From: an uncultured Flavobacteriales bacterium
Lineage (GTDB): Bacteria > Bacteroidota > Bacteroidia > Flavobacteriales > Crocinitomicaceae
Reading direction: 5' to 3'
Assembly: GCA_946886545.1 (NCBI GenBank)
Contig: CAMPIU010000002.1
Span: 1-29,335, forward strand
Length of the DNA stretch: 29,335 nucleotides
The notes under the pieces are model-generated. The model had not been told where the DNA came from. It searched no databases and saw only the letters and a program-made list of their open reading frames with translations. Both the position numbers and the translations under genes were made by a program. Shown here in pieces: positions 18,448 through 28,463 of this stretch. Within the stretch, counting starts at the first letter, position 1, and the number at the start of each line of letters is the position of its first letter.

Positions 18448-19887
18448 ATGTTAGAGAATCACGGTTTAAATAAAGTTATTGACGAGAGCAGACAAGGAGA
18501 AGCAATCATTTTGGAAGGTGGAACCGGCTCCAAAAAGCTTTATGTAGAAAGTTATGGTTGTCAGATGAATTTCAGTGACAGTGAAGTTGTTGCTTCAATT
18601 ATGACGAAAGAAGGTTATACCACTACTCGAAACATTGATGAGGCGGATGTTGTTCTGATTAATACTTGTTCCATCAGAGAAAATGCCGAAACACGTGTTC
18701 GCAACCGCTTGACAGAATTCAAAAAACGCAAAGCCGACCAACCGAACTTGGTGGTTGGAATTTTAGGCTGTATGGCCGAACGCTTGAAACAAGCCCTTCT
18801 GGAAGAAGAACAACTGGTTGATTTGGTAGCCGGTCCGGATGCTTATCGCGATCTGCCTAATTTAATAGATGAAGTCGGAACTGGTCAGCGTGCTGTAAAC
18901 GTATTGCTTTCCCGTGAAGAAACGTATGCAGACATTTCTCCGGTGAGAATGGACCAAGGCGGAGTAAGTGCCTTTGTTACTATCACACGTGGTTGTGACA
19001 ACATGTGTTCTTTCTGTGTTGTTCCGTTTACAAGAGGAAGGGAACGCTCCAGAGATCCGCTCACAATCGTTCAGGAATGTAAAGATTTGTTTGAAAACGG
19101 TTACCGTGAAGTCACTTTATTAGGACAAAATGTAGACAGTTACCGTTGGAATATGAGCAGCAAAGGAATTATTAAGGATGAAACCATTCCGACTACAAAC
19201 TTTGCTCAATTAATGGCTTTGGTTGCAGAGATCCATCCTGATCTGCGAATTCGTTTTTCCACCTCTCACCCGAAAGATATGACTGATGATGTATTGGAAA
19301 CGATGGCGAAATACGAAAATATTTGTCCCTACATCCATTTACCTGTTCAATCCGGAAATTCAAATGTATTGGAGCGCATGAACCGCGGATATTCCCGTGA
19401 GTGGTACCTGGATCGCATTGCGGCAATTAAACGCATCATCCCGGATTGTGCGATTTCAACAGATATTATTACCGGTTTTTGCGGAGAAACGGAAGAAGAA
19501 CACCAGGAAACAATTTCTTTAATGAAGGAAGTTGCTTACGACTTTGCTTATATGTTTAAATATTCCGAAAGGCCGAAAACATTGGCTGAACGTAAATTTG
19601 AAGATGATATTCCCGAAGATGTGAAAGGAAGACGCCTGGAAGAAATTATTGCCCTGCAATTGGAAAACTCAGCTGCATCCCATAAAAACCAGATAGGAAA
19701 AATCGCTAAAGTATTGGTGGAAGGACCTTCAAAACGATCTGCAGAACATTTTTGCGGTAGGGACGGCAGAAATTCAATGGTTGTATTCCCTAAAGGAACT
19801 GCAAAGAAAGGTGAATACGTATTGGTAAAAATCACAGATTCTACTTCTGCAACATTGATCGGTGAATTGGTAAATCACGTTAACTAG
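18448..19887 (+). CDS. miaB: tRNA-2-methylthio-N6-dimethylallyladenosine synthase MiaB
   Basis: Radical-SAM methylthiotransferase that adds a methylthio group to i6A37 of tRNAs reading UNN codons. The 479-residue protein has the family's three domains. The N-terminal MTTase domain holds the first iron-sulfur cluster at Cys38 (YGCQMN), Cys74 (NTCSIRENA) and Cys108 (GCMAER). The radical SAM domain has CxxxCxxC at Cys183, Cys187 and Cys190. A TRAM domain closes the chain. The NTCSIRENA motif and overall pattern fit MiaB rather than RimO or MtaB. It is the first gene of an operon with the sigma-54 activator, 10 bases downstream. Confidence 0.96.
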   Translation: MLENHGLNKVIDESRQGEAIILEGGTGSKKLYVESYGCQMNFSDSEVVASIMTKEGYTTTRNIDEADVVLINTCSIRENAETRVRNRLTEFKKRKADQPNLVVGILGCMAERLKQALLEEEQLVDLVAGPDAYRDLPNLIDEVGTGQRAVNVLLSREETYADISPVRMDQGGVSAFVTITRGCDNMCSFCVVPFTRGRERSRDPLTIVQECKDLFENGYREVTLLGQNVDSYRWNMSSKGIIKDETIPTTNFAQLMALVAEIHPDLRIRFSTSHPKDMTDDVLETMAKYENICPYIHLPVQSGNSNVLERMNRGYSREWYLDRIAAIKRIIPDCAISTDIITGFCGETEEEHQETISLMKEVAYDFAYMFKYSERPKTLAERKFEDDIPEDVKGRRLEEIIALQLENSAASHKNQIGKIAKVLVEGPSKRSAEHFCGRDGRNSMVVFPKGTAKKGEYVLVKITDSTSATLIGELVNHVN

Positions 19888-19897
19888 ATTTAAACTC

Positions 19898-21163
19898 ATG
19901 AGTAACACGTCACTTCAACAGATCAAACAACGGTTTGGGATCATTGGAAATGCTCCTCAACTGAATCGCGCTTTGGAAGTTGCTATGCAAGTGGCACCAA
20001 CTGATATCTCGGTTCTCGTTACAGGTGAAAGCGGGACCGGTAAAGAAATTATCCCGCAGGTCATTCACCAGTTAAGCACACGCAAGCACAATGAATACAT
20101 TGCTGTTAACTGCGGTGCAATTCCGGAAGGAACGATTGACTCCGAGTTATTTGGCCACGAAAAAGGATCGTTTACCGGAGCAACCGGAAGCAGGCAGGGT
20201 TATTTTGAAGTTGCTGACGGGGGAACAATTTTCCTTGATGAAGTTGCCGAATTACCTATGCAGACACAAGTTCGTTTACTACGTGTACTGGAAACCGGCG
20301 AGTTTATACGCGTGGGTTCTTCCAAGGTGATCAAAACGAATGTGCGCGTCGTTGCTGCCACCAATGAAAATATGCACCGCGCAATCCAATCAGGGAAATT
20401 CCGGGAAGATCTGTTGTACAGATTAAGTACCGTTCCGATTCCCCTGCCTCCTTTGCGCCAGCGACAAGAAGATATTTATTTGCTCTTCAGAAAGTTTGCA
20501 AGTGATTTTGCTGAAAAATATCGCATGCCGGCTGTGAAATTAACGGGAGATGCTGTTGAACTACTGAATGCCTATCATTGGCCGGGGAATATCCGCCAAT
20601 TGAAAAACCTGGTGGAGCAAATCTCGGTGATTGAGCAGGAACGCGATATTGACGGACCACGCTTACAATCTTATTTACCACAAGCGGAAGAACTTTTCCC
20701 TGCAGTGGTCGGAGCACAGGAAACCAAAATTGATGAGCGGGAATTGATGTATAAGTTCCTGTTCGACATGAAAAACGATTTGAACGAATTGAAAAAACTG
20801 GTTGTCGAATTATTGAACCACCAGGGAGATTTCAGTTTATCGAATGACCAGGCAGCCGTTGTGAACCGTTTGTATCACGATATTAATCTGGGTGAACAAC
20901 GCATTTTACCTTCAGCTCCGGTTAAAACAGAAGCCGTAAAACCGGTGGTTTACGATTCCGACAACTACCGGGAACCCGATACAGAAGATTATGAAATCCA
21001 CGAAGAAGTTGAGGAATCCTTGTCACTGGAAGACCGTGAAAAGGAATTGATTCAAAAAGCTTTAGACAAGCATCGCGGAAGACGAAAATACGCTGCGGAA
21101 GAATTGGGAATTTCGGAACGAACTTTGTATCGCAAGATTAAAGAATACGATATCCAGGGATGA
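19898..21163 (+). CDS. Sigma-54-dependent transcriptional activator without receiver domain
   Basis: Enhancer-binding protein of the NtrC/PspF class that remodels sigma-54 RNA polymerase with ATP. The 421-residue protein goes almost directly into the AAA+ domain, with no receiver, GAF or PAS sensor. Walker A is GESGTGKE (43-50). The sigma-54 contact loop is GSFTGA (90-95), a Ser variant of GAFTGA. Walker B is IFLDEV (111-116), and the arginine-finger region REDLLYRL is intact. A less conserved linker of about 140 residues, partly helical and acidic, follows. It ends in a Fis-type helix-turn-helix (about 384-421, [13 protein letters not shown]). Without a receiver, activity may depend on a partner protein or on expression level. 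Its stop overlaps the lptE start (ATGA). Targets are unknown; see the groES promoter at 23111. Confidence 0.93.
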   Translation: MSNTSLQQIKQRFGIIGNAPQLNRALEVAMQVAPTDISVLVTGESGTGKEIIPQVIHQLSTRKHNEYIAVNCGAIPEGTIDSELFGHEKGSFTGATGSRQGYFEVADGGTIFLDEVAELPMQTQVRLLRVLETGEFIRVGSSKVIKTNVRVVAATNENMHRAIQSGKFREDLLYRLSTVPIPLPPLRQRQEDIYLLFRKFASDFAEKYRMPAVKLTGDAVELLNAYHWPGNIRQLKNLVEQISVIEQERDIDGPRLQSYLPQAEELFPAVVGAQETKIDERELMYKFLFDMKNDLNELKKLVVELLNHQGDFSLSNDQAAVVNRLYHDINLGEQRILPSAPVKTEAVKPVVYDSDNYREPDTEDYEIHEEVEESLSLEDREKELIQKALDKHRGRRKYAAEELGISERTLYRKIKEYDIQG

Positions 21164-21672
21164 AGCAACTAACTCTAATACTCATTTTACTTACCGGTTT
21201 AAGCAGCTGTTGGCCGAAAGCTTTTATGAATCCAATTGACAATTCCATGCCTGAGGAATGGAAGAAATTCTACATTACTCCTTTGGAATTGAGTGCTGCA
21301 ACTGCTCCTTCCAACTATCCTGCAAACTTATCCGAAGCCATGCGAAGCGGCATTCAGAACAATACCCGTTTGAAGTTAGCTTCCGCCCTGGATGATGCCC
21401 AAGTAAAGATCAGTGGCATTGTTTCCGGGTACAACACTACTCCTATTGCCATTCAGCAAGGAGATTTAGCAGCGAAAAACCGTTTAACAGTTTCAGTTAA
21501 TTTCACTATCATTACACCAACGAAAGGTTTGGAGAAAATGGAGTTTACAAGTTCCCGTTTTGCAGATTATGAATCCAGTGAGCAATTGGTAGACGTGGAG
21601 ACCCGTTTATTGGAATCCATCAACCAGCAAGTAGTTCAGGACGTAGTAAATAAACTGTTATCCAATTGGTAA
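21160..21672 (+). CDS. lptE: LptE-like LPS-assembly lipoprotein
   Basis: Outer-membrane lipoprotein that plugs and helps assemble the LptD barrel for lipopolysaccharide transport. The 170-residue protein starts with a lipoprotein signal peptide; lipobox LSSC places the lipidated cysteine at residue 17. A short alpha/beta domain of LptE/LptB-box type follows: an N-terminal helix region, strands around [15 protein letters not shown] segments ([13 protein letters not shown]), then [11 protein letters not shown], and a C-terminal helix ending in VVNKLLSNW. The order sigma-54 activator, LptE, acidic protein, SecG is one I associate with Flavobacteriales. It overlaps the preceding gene by four bases (ATGA), so the genes are likely translationally coupled. 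LptE sequence conservation is low, so the name rests on length, lipobox and context. Confidence 0.72.
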   Translation: MKQLTLILILLTGLSSCWPKAFMNPIDNSMPEEWKKFYITPLELSAATAPSNYPANLSEAMRSGIQNNTRLKLASALDDAQVKISGIVSGYNTTPIAIQQGDLAAKNRLTVSVNFTIITPTKGLEKMEFTSSRFADYESSEQLVDVETRLLESINQQVVQDVVNKLLSNW

Positions 21673-22697
21673 TGCTGAATACAGAACAAATAGCCGAATT
21701 TATCCTGCATCCGGAGCTTATGCGCTCGGAAGATGTGGATGTATTGCGTGAATTGTCAGAAAAGCATCCGTATTCTTCGGTTTATTCACTCTTGTATTTG
21801 CAAGGAGTTTCCAGGTTTCAATCAGTTCATCTGGACGAGATCCTTCCAAAACAAGCCTACAAGTTATCAGACCGTTCACGCCTGTTTCATTTGTTGCATT
21901 CGGCATTTGAGTCTATCGCAGACTCGCAGTCGCCGCAGATTGAAGTTGAAGCATTGATTGAAAACAGTTCGGATACGGAAATTCAGCCGGAAGAGATACA
22001 AGCTATTGAAAACACCAAATTCCAGGATATTCCGGCTTCAGAAACTGTTGAGCCTGAAAAGGAAGAACTGGTAACAGAAGTCATTGAACCGGAAATAAGC
22101 ATGGAAGAGCAGCCAGCAGCTGAACCTGAGACAATTGAAGAAATTTCCGAACCGGCAAATGAACCAAAAGAAAAAGACATTTTTGATTTTGAAACCGTTG
22201 CTGCGACTCTTGCCCAGGATTATCTGAGTAAGAATGAGAATGAACCGGCAGCAGATGAGAAACCTCACATTGAACCGCTTCCTTCTGTTCAACAAGCAGA
22301 AGAAAAACCGGAGGAAGAAATAGCTGCAACTCACCCCGATTCAAAACGTTCGTTTACAGGTTGGCTAAAAGCAGGTCAACACCACGAGTCCGGACCAAAA
22401 GCAGAGCTAAAACCAGAGGCGAGAAGCCTTCAGCAGGAGATCATAGACAAGTTCATCGAAAAGAGTCCAAGCATGCCGAAACCGAAGACAGAATTCTATT
22501 CTCCTTCCAAAAAAGCAAAAGAAAGTTTGGATGACGAACGGATTCCGGTTTCAGAGACTTTGGCTAAAATATATGCCGCACAGGGAAATTTTCCAAAAGC
22601 AATTCATGTTTATCATCAATTAAGTTTGGCGTTTCCAGAAAAAAAGAGTTTATTTGCACTCCAAATTGAAGAATTAAAGAAAAAAATTACCTCATAA
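21672..22697 (+). CDS. Acidic low-complexity protein with C-terminal TPR-like motif
   Basis: A 341-residue protein of unknown function. Residues 1-90 form a helical N-terminal domain ([42 protein letters not shown]). Residues from about 95 to 260 are very rich in Glu, Pro, Ala and Ile and are probably disordered. The C-terminal 50 residues ([18 protein letters not shown], then [17 protein letters not shown]) look like one tetratricopeptide unit. There is no signal peptide or membrane helix. The start at the ATG at 21672 overlaps the lptE stop by one base (TAATG); a TTG two codons earlier is less likely. The next gene, secG, follows after one base. Position between lptE and secG hints at a role in envelope biogenesis, but that is inference. 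Confidence 0.85.
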   Translation: MLNTEQIAEFILHPELMRSEDVDVLRELSEKHPYSSVYSLLYLQGVSRFQSVHLDEILPKQAYKLSDRSRLFHLLHSAFESIADSQSPQIEVEALIENSSDTEIQPEEIQAIENTKFQDIPASETVEPEKEELVTEVIEPEISMEEQPAAEPETIEEISEPANEPKEKDIFDFETVAATLAQDYLSKNENEPAADEKPHIEPLPSVQQAEEKPEEEIAATHPDSKRSFTGWLKAGQHHESGPKAELKPEARSLQQEIIDKFIEKSPSMPKPKTEFYSPSKKAKESLDDERIPVSETLAKIYAAQGNFPKAIHVYHQLSLAFPEKKSLFALQIEELKKKITS

Positions 22698-22698
22698 A

Positions 22699-23007
22699 AT
22701 GATAGCATTAATTTCCATTTTACTAGTATTAGCAAGCGTTTTATTAATCGTAGTTGTATTCGTACAGAACCCAAAAGGAGGAGGTTTATCTTCTGATTTT
22801 GGTGCTGCACAACAGCTTGGTGGTGTACAACGTACAAATGATTTCATCGAAAAAGCAACATGGACACTTGCCGGAGTAATCCTGGTAGCAAGTATCGCAT
22901 TGACAGTTGTAATGAAACCGGCGAAAGCAAAGGAACAACCGAAAAAAGAACAACCTGGACAACAAGGGCCTGTTGGACAACAAGGAGGTACACAACCGAA
23001 AAGATAA
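22699..23007 (+). CDS. secG: Protein translocase subunit SecG
   Basis: Small inner-membrane subunit of the SecYEG translocon that assists preprotein export. The 102-residue protein has two transmembrane helices (about 3-22 and 52-71) joined by the family's conserved cytoplasmic loop ([21 protein letters not shown] and [11 protein letters not shown]). The C-terminal tail of about 30 residues is rich in Gln, Pro, Lys and Gly and is typical of Bacteroidota SecG. It starts with an ATG one base after the preceding gene and is followed by a perfect terminator hairpin, so it is the last gene of the miaB operon. Confidence 0.95.
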   Translation: MIALISILLVLASVLLIVVVFVQNPKGGGLSSDFGAAQQLGGVQRTNDFIEKATWTLAGVILVASIALTVVMKPAKAKEQPKKEQPGQQGPVGQQGGTQPKR

Positions 23008-23031
23008 TCGGTCGATTATAAAAAGAATTTG

Positions 23032-23066
23032 AAATGTCAGTATGTCAGCATACTGACATTTTTTTG
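23032..23066 (+). terminator. Perfect hairpin terminator of the miaB-secG operon
   Basis: AAATGTCAGTATG and CATACTGACATTT form a perfect 13-bp stem around a TCAG loop, followed by more T residues. It lies 25 bases after the secG stop. Its centre is also about 90 bases upstream of the predicted groES start, so an activator-binding role in DNA form cannot be excluded. Confidence 0.9.
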
Positions 23067-23093
23067 TTTGTATCCGCTCGAAAAAATGAAAAA

Positions 23094-23121
23094 TTGACAC
23101 AATCCGTACATTGGCACAATC
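23094..23121 (+). repeat. Direct repeat TTGRCACAATC upstream of groES
   Basis: TTGACACAATC (23094-23104) and TTGGCACAATC (23111-23121) match at 10 of 11 positions with a 17-base period. The second copy contains the -24 element of the sigma-54 promoter candidate. The first lacks the GG dinucleotide and a correctly placed GC. Confidence 0.6.
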
Positions 23122-23126
23122 TTAGC
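23111..23126 (+). promoter_or_regulatory. Candidate sigma-54 (-24/-12) promoter of groES-groEL
   Basis: TTGGCACAATCTTAGC matches the sigma-54 consensus TTGGCACG-N4-TTGC. The -24 GG (23113-23114) and -12 GC (23125-23126) are separated by exactly 10 bases. The -12 part is TAGC instead of TTGC. The predicted start is near 23138, 30 bases before the groES ATG. I found no TAnnTTTG box and no CIRCE element in the 160-base gap. Confidence 0.5.
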
Positions 23127-23167
23127 CGATAGGAATCGTCAAATTTTATCTAAAATAGAACAACAAT

Positions 23168-23446
23168 ATGTCAACAACATTTAAACCTTTAGCGGACAGA
23201 GTGCTAATTGAGCCTGCAGCCGCAGAGCAAGTAACAGCAAGTGGTATTATCATTCCTGACACAGCGAAAGAAAAACCATTAAAAGGAACAGTTATCGCAG
23301 TTGGGGTTGGTAAAAAAGACGAGCCAATGCAAGTAAAAGTAAATGACACTGTTATTTACGGTCAATATTCAGGTACTGAAATCAAGATTGACGGTAAGGA
23401 TTACCTGATTATGAAAGAAGGTGATATTTACGGAATTATCGGTTAA
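23168..23446 (+). CDS. groES: Co-chaperonin GroES
   Basis: The 10-kDa lid that caps GroEL and encloses unfolded proteins. The 92-residue protein contains the family pattern: [16 protein letters not shown] at the start, the mobile loop [15 protein letters not shown], then [24 protein letters not shown] and the end [14 protein letters not shown]. It starts with an ATG 43 bases before groEL, with which it forms the usual operon. The upstream gap holds a sigma-54 type promoter candidate. Confidence 0.98.
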   Translation: MSTTFKPLADRVLIEPAAAEQVTASGIIIPDTAKEKPLKGTVIAVGVGKKDEPMQVKVNDTVIYGQYSGTEIKIDGKDYLIMKEGDIYGIIG

Positions 23447-23462
23447 GAAAACACTGATTTAG

Positions 23463-25121
<1,659 letters not shown>

Positions 25122-25137
25122 TTTCGAAAACAAAAAT

Positions 25138-25177
25138 AAACAAGTAGGGGCGGAAAATTTTCCGCCCCTACTTGTTT
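25138..25177. terminator. Perfect 40-base palindrome, bidirectional terminator
   Basis: Two exact 20-base arms meet without a spacer (core GGGGCGGAAAATTTTCCGCC). A-rich and T-rich flanks give a T run on both strands. It lies 16 bases past groEL and touches the stop codon of the convergent 510-aa gene, so it can end both transcripts. A near copy lies at 26776-26811. Confidence 0.85.
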
Positions 25178-26710
25178 TTATAAACTTATTTCTCCTGTTC
25201 GGGTATATAGTTTCAGCATCTTCCATTCACCTGTCCGGGCATTCATCTTGTGTTCTTCGAAAATCTGCACATAGTAAACCGATGAGCCTTTTCTCAGGTA
25301 ATGAGTTGTCATGGATGACGCAACCAGGCTCGTGTTAGATTGAGCTTTAACAGACTCTCCCGCAGGAAGTTCTGAAGCAAACTGCAACTCCTCCGCACTG
25401 AAATCCCTTAAACAAGGTAAGCAGTCCTCCTTATCCCCTGCTTCCATTAAATGATCTCCGTTTACCGACCATTCCAAAGAAGAATTATCACGGTATTCAA
25501 TTTCACCGTCCCTATTGATCATCAATACAATGGAAGCCTGGTCCTTGATATCCTTTCTGCGTTTGGAATTGGAAAATTGTGCGTTCATCACAAACCATTT
25601 GTTACCTTTCAAATCCTTAGCTTCTCTTAAATAAAGTGGAATCCCCCAGCGCATCGGCAAATCCTCAACAGGTAATAGTAAGCTGGTTTTATTAATTGAC
25701 AGATCTTCTCCCACCTCGATCAGATCCGCATGACTCTCAAAAACCGTGCGATCAAAACGCTTCGACCAGCTTAATGAAAAACCATAGTCGGTAGGATAAA
25801 GGAACAATGAAAATGCTTCTTTGGGTTTTTGGATCTGTTCGGTCACTAAAATTTCTTCACTGAAAGACTTCAGATCCACTGTTCCGATTTCGTAGTATCC
25901 GGTCATAGTTTCAGGAGCCTTCAACGCTTCATCTCCCGATCCGGTCTTCACGTAAATGTAAACTGCGGAATAATTGGTAAATCCAAAAACCGCACGATTA
26001 TTTTTAACCGCAATCAAATGAACGTTTTGCTCTGCATCAACTGGCTTCCCGACAGGAATATCCGGATGCTTGGTAAATTGATCCACAAATACGTACTCAA
26101 AGGTTACTTCTTTTGTTTTAAAATCATACTTCCCAATCCGTATAAAAGAATAATTCTTTCCTTTTACCGGGGTAAGCCCAGGATGAGATTTTCCGGATGC
26201 TGCTTTATAGAAATGATAAAAGTAAAACTCCTTTTCATTCACCGAAATAATTCCTCCGGATTTAGCATTGATGCGTTCCACTTTTTTACCTTTCACATCT
26301 ACTCCTGATTCCACTTCCAGGTCTACATGTTCCCACTCCAATTCTTTACTAGTCCTGTCAAGCGTAAAGCCTAAAGCATCATTATAAACTCCAACTGTAA
26401 TTATACCCTCCGTTTTATTGACGAAAATGCGTTCCGACCAAGGAATCTGGTTATCTTCCTTTTCATCTTCCTTGCTAACCGGAGGATTCATAACTTCCTT
26501 TTCAAAGTTCCCTGATTCATCAAACTTGTAGTAGGACTTGGAATCATCTCCATAACCCCGAAGCTCAAAAGAACCATCCGGGTTCATGATGGAATGCATG
26601 CCATATCCAAACTCATATTTGCTCACATCAAGTGATGTCCACTCTTTTTGTGCGAAAGAAAGCACGGACCAAAAACAGAAGGCCGGCAGTATCATTTTTT
26701 TGATTATCAT
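25178..26710 (-). CDS. Secreted protein of unknown function, tandem paralogue 1
   Basis: I do not recognise a named family. The 510-residue protein has a signal peptide of about 21 residues (MIIKKMILPAF, ending SFAQ), so it is exported. The rest looks like repeated beta-rich segments, possibly a propeller or lectin-like fold, with short turns such as HPGLTPVKGKNYSF and FDFKTKEVTFEYV-like strands. A CLPC motif stands at about 430-433, and the chain ends in LKLYTRTGEISL. It shares these blocks with the next gene (26950-28404). There is no T9SS C-terminal domain that I can identify. The ATG at 26710 was chosen because the frame's first codon, a TTG at 26737, lies in the -7 box. It is convergent with groEL. 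Confidence 0.8.
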   Translation of the reverse strand: MIIKKMILPAFCFWSVLSFAQKEWTSLDVSKYEFGYGMHSIMNPDGSFELRGYGDDSKSYYKFDESGNFEKEVMNPPVSKEDEKEDNQIPWSERIFVNKTEGIITVGVYNDALGFTLDRTSKELEWEHVDLEVESGVDVKGKKVERINAKSGGIISVNEKEFYFYHFYKAASGKSHPGLTPVKGKNYSFIRIGKYDFKTKEVTFEYVFVDQFTKHPDIPVGKPVDAEQNVHLIAVKNNRAVFGFTNYSAVYIYVKTGSGDEALKAPETMTGYYEIGTVDLKSFSEEILVTEQIQKPKEAFSLFLYPTDYGFSLSWSKRFDRTVFESHADLIEVGEDLSINKTSLLLPVEDLPMRWGIPLYLREAKDLKGNKWFVMNAQFSNSKRRKDIKDQASIVLMINRDGEIEYRDNSSLEWSVNGDHLMEAGDKEDCLPCLRDFSAEELQFASELPAGESVKAQSNTSLVASSMTTHYLRKGSSVYYVQIFEEHKMNARTGEWKMLKLYTRTGEISL

Positions 26711-26734
26711 ATTTAGATCGTTAGAATTACATCC

Positions 26735-26768
26735 CAAAAGTAATCATCTCTTCTGATTCCTCTGCCAA
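26735..26768 (-). promoter_or_regulatory. Candidate promoter for paralogue 1
   Basis: The minus strand has TTG (26766-26768), a 23-base spacer, then TACTTTTG (26735-26742), a full -7 match. Predicted start is near 26730, 20 bases before the ATG at 26710. The spacer is at the long end of the accepted range. Confidence 0.5.
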
Positions 26769-26775
26769 TTATGAA

Positions 26776-26811
26776 AAGTAGGGGTTGAAAATTTTCCGCC
26801 CCTACTTGTTT
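26776..26811. repeat. Imperfect copy of the 25138 palindrome
   Basis: Left arm AAGTAGGGGTTGAAAA and right arm TTTTCCGCCCCTACTT form a stem with one mismatch and one wobble. The right half is identical to the palindrome at 25138 over 25 bases. It lies in the gap between paralogues 1 and 2. Confidence 0.75.
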
Positions 26812-26874
26812 AAATCAATTAAATTTGTGTCAATTATAGTTCCCTGAAATACGGGAGCTTTCCGATCCTCCTTC

Positions 26875-26891
26875 CCTCGGCTTAGCCGAGG
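26875..26891. repeat. Short perfect hairpin CCTCGGCTTAGCCGAGG
   Basis: Seven-base arms around TTA in the 239-base gap between paralogues 1 and 2. This GC-rich block stands out from its AT-rich surroundings and resembles dispersed intergenic repeats of Bacteroidota. It has no T run. Confidence 0.5.
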
Positions 26892-26914
26892 ATAGACAGG
26901 AACGACAATATATA

Positions 26915-26947
26915 AGGGTGTAGTACATTTCACAATGACTACACCCT
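26915..26947 (-). terminator. Hairpin downstream of paralogue 2
   Basis: AGGGTGTAGT (26915-26924) and ACTACACCCT (26938-26947) form a perfect 10-bp stem with a 13-base loop, three bases beyond the stop codon of the 484-aa gene. On the minus strand a TTATATATTG stretch follows, which is a weak T tract. Confidence 0.6.
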
Positions 26948-26949
26948 AC

Positions 26950-28404
26950 TTATAATCGGATCTGTCCTGTTTTCAGAAACAAGAGCTGAATCTTTTCCAC
27001 ATGCCCGGTTTCTACTGTTTTATTGAGGCTTTCCATGTGCAAATAAAAAACTGTATTTCCTTCCTTTCTGAATTTCAAAGTCCGTGTGTGCGGTGCATCC
27101 GTGTTGATTGATCCAGGTAAATCAGACAGGCCACTTATATCATTCGCGGAAAGATCTTTCAAACAGGGCAAACAAAGTAAAGCGGAACCTGACTGAATAT
27201 AATGCTTATTCAGATCCCACTTCAAAATGCTGTTATCCTTCACTACCAAATTTGAATTTTTATCCATGATAAAAACTGATGGATAATTGGAAACTGACAG
27301 GCAAAACAGTTCTTCTCCGTTTAAGCCCTTATAATTGCGAATATTAGGTGTTTTCGGTTTTGTTAATTTCAGCTCCTTCGATAGAAAATGTAATACCGTT
27401 TCTTCGACATCATAATCTGCGTCCAATTTAAAACAACGGGCGTGGAAGGTGAAATAATCCTCCCTTGGTTCCGTCCAGGCAAGGATCCAACCATCGTTTT
27501 CAAAACTTAAACTCACTGAAGAGGCCTTAGGAGTTGATTCAATTGTGGTAGAATAGACTTTCTTTTGAGAAAAATCAGTCAGGCTCACAGACCAGATATC
27601 TATGCCCGATTTGCAATAATCCACACTTTTGTAATCACTTAATGAAAGCGGTGGTGCATTTCTGTCTTTAAAAGCAGTTTTACTGATACTAAAGAGCAAC
27701 TCCTGTTTCGCATTCATTCCGATGCATTTGAAATCAAACAAGTCAAGCACCTCTTTTTTCTTTCCGAATACCGGATTAAACACATCGATCAGAAGGTATT
27801 CATAAGAAACCGTATAATCTTTCAGATCCATTACACTCAAACGCATGTAGGTATTGATTCCTTTCGGTTTGAAAACACCCGGATGTGTGTTTGCCGAAAT
27901 AGCATAATAGGTCTGATACAAAATGATCTTTCCTTCTATGGAAGTAATAATCCCCGCATCCACATGATTGGAATTATTCGAATATTGATCCCAAACACTT
28001 TTTACCACATGTTCCTGTTTCTCCAGCGGAACTGCTTTGTATTCATTTTTCCGGTCGGGAAACTGGCGTTCAATATGGATGATATTATCTGCAAGGGTAT
28101 AACGGATATTGTTCTTCAGATCGAAAGCCGTACACCCACTCGTTCGTTGATCGCCAGCTGCGGCAGGTTCTTCCACGATTTCCTGGATCAGTTCACGATT
28201 CAGTATTCCCTGATTATTAAACTTAAAGCGGTAGTTCCCCTCTGTTAACTGGAAAGAGCCATCTTCAAAAATGTATGCTCCGATTCCGTAAGGATTTTTG
28301 TCTTTGAAATAGTCTGATTTTTCTATCCAAGCATTTGATTGAGCTTTTAAAAGGGAACAAATAAGGAGAAAATAAAAGGGTGTCAGAAACCTCATGGATT
28401 GCAT
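26950..28404 (-). CDS. Secreted protein of unknown function, tandem paralogue 2
   Basis: A 484-residue exported protein of no family I can name. The signal peptide covers about 22 residues (FYFLLICSLLKAQ). It is homologous to its neighbour at 25178: HPGVFKPKGINTYMRL against HPGLTPVKGKNYSFIR, YTVSYEYLLIDVF against VTFEYVFVDQF, CLPCLKDLSA (about 411) against CLPCLRDFSA, and KIQLLFLKTGQIRL against KMLKLYTRTGEISL at the very end. A second ATG at codon 4 (28395) is an equally good start given the promoter box at 28414-28421. It lies 59 bases downstream of a third homologue. I infer an extracellular or outer-membrane role. Confidence 0.8.
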   Translation of the reverse strand: MQSMRFLTPFYFLLICSLLKAQSNAWIEKSDYFKDKNPYGIGAYIFEDGSFQLTEGNYRFKFNNQGILNRELIQEIVEEPAAAGDQRTSGCTAFDLKNNIRYTLADNIIHIERQFPDRKNEYKAVPLEKQEHVVKSVWDQYSNNSNHVDAGIITSIEGKIILYQTYYAISANTHPGVFKPKGINTYMRLSVMDLKDYTVSYEYLLIDVFNPVFGKKKEVLDLFDFKCIGMNAKQELLFSISKTAFKDRNAPPLSLSDYKSVDYCKSGIDIWSVSLTDFSQKKVYSTTIESTPKASSVSLSFENDGWILAWTEPREDYFTFHARCFKLDADYDVEETVLHFLSKELKLTKPKTPNIRNYKGLNGEELFCLSVSNYPSVFIMDKNSNLVVKDNSILKWDLNKHYIQSGSALLCLPCLKDLSANDISGLSDLPGSINTDAPHTRTLKFRKEGNTVFYLHMESLNKTVETGHVEKIQLLFLKTGQIRL

Positions 28405-28413
28405 TTAGTTTAT

Positions 28414-28421
28414 CAAATATA
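28414..28421 (-). promoter_or_regulatory. Candidate -7 box TATATTTG for paralogue 2
   Basis: A full TAnnTTTG match on the minus strand, 10 bases before the first ATG and 19 bases before the second. No TTG -33 box is visible at the expected distance. If real, it makes the first ATG nearly leaderless and favours the ATG at 28395. Confidence 0.4.
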
Positions 28422-28463
28422 CTCTTTTCGGATTTCTGTCCTCTATGAGATCAAATGATATCG

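Noticed and set aside
23008..23167. CIRCE element (TTAGCACTC-N9-GAGTGCTAA) for HrcA control of groESL
   Set aside because: No such inverted repeat is present; the TTGGCACAATC repeats are direct and not CIRCE.
26875..26891. The CCTCGG hairpin as a terminator for paralogue 2
   Set aside because: It has no T run and lies beyond a better-placed 10-bp hairpin at 26915-26947, so I listed it only as a repeat.
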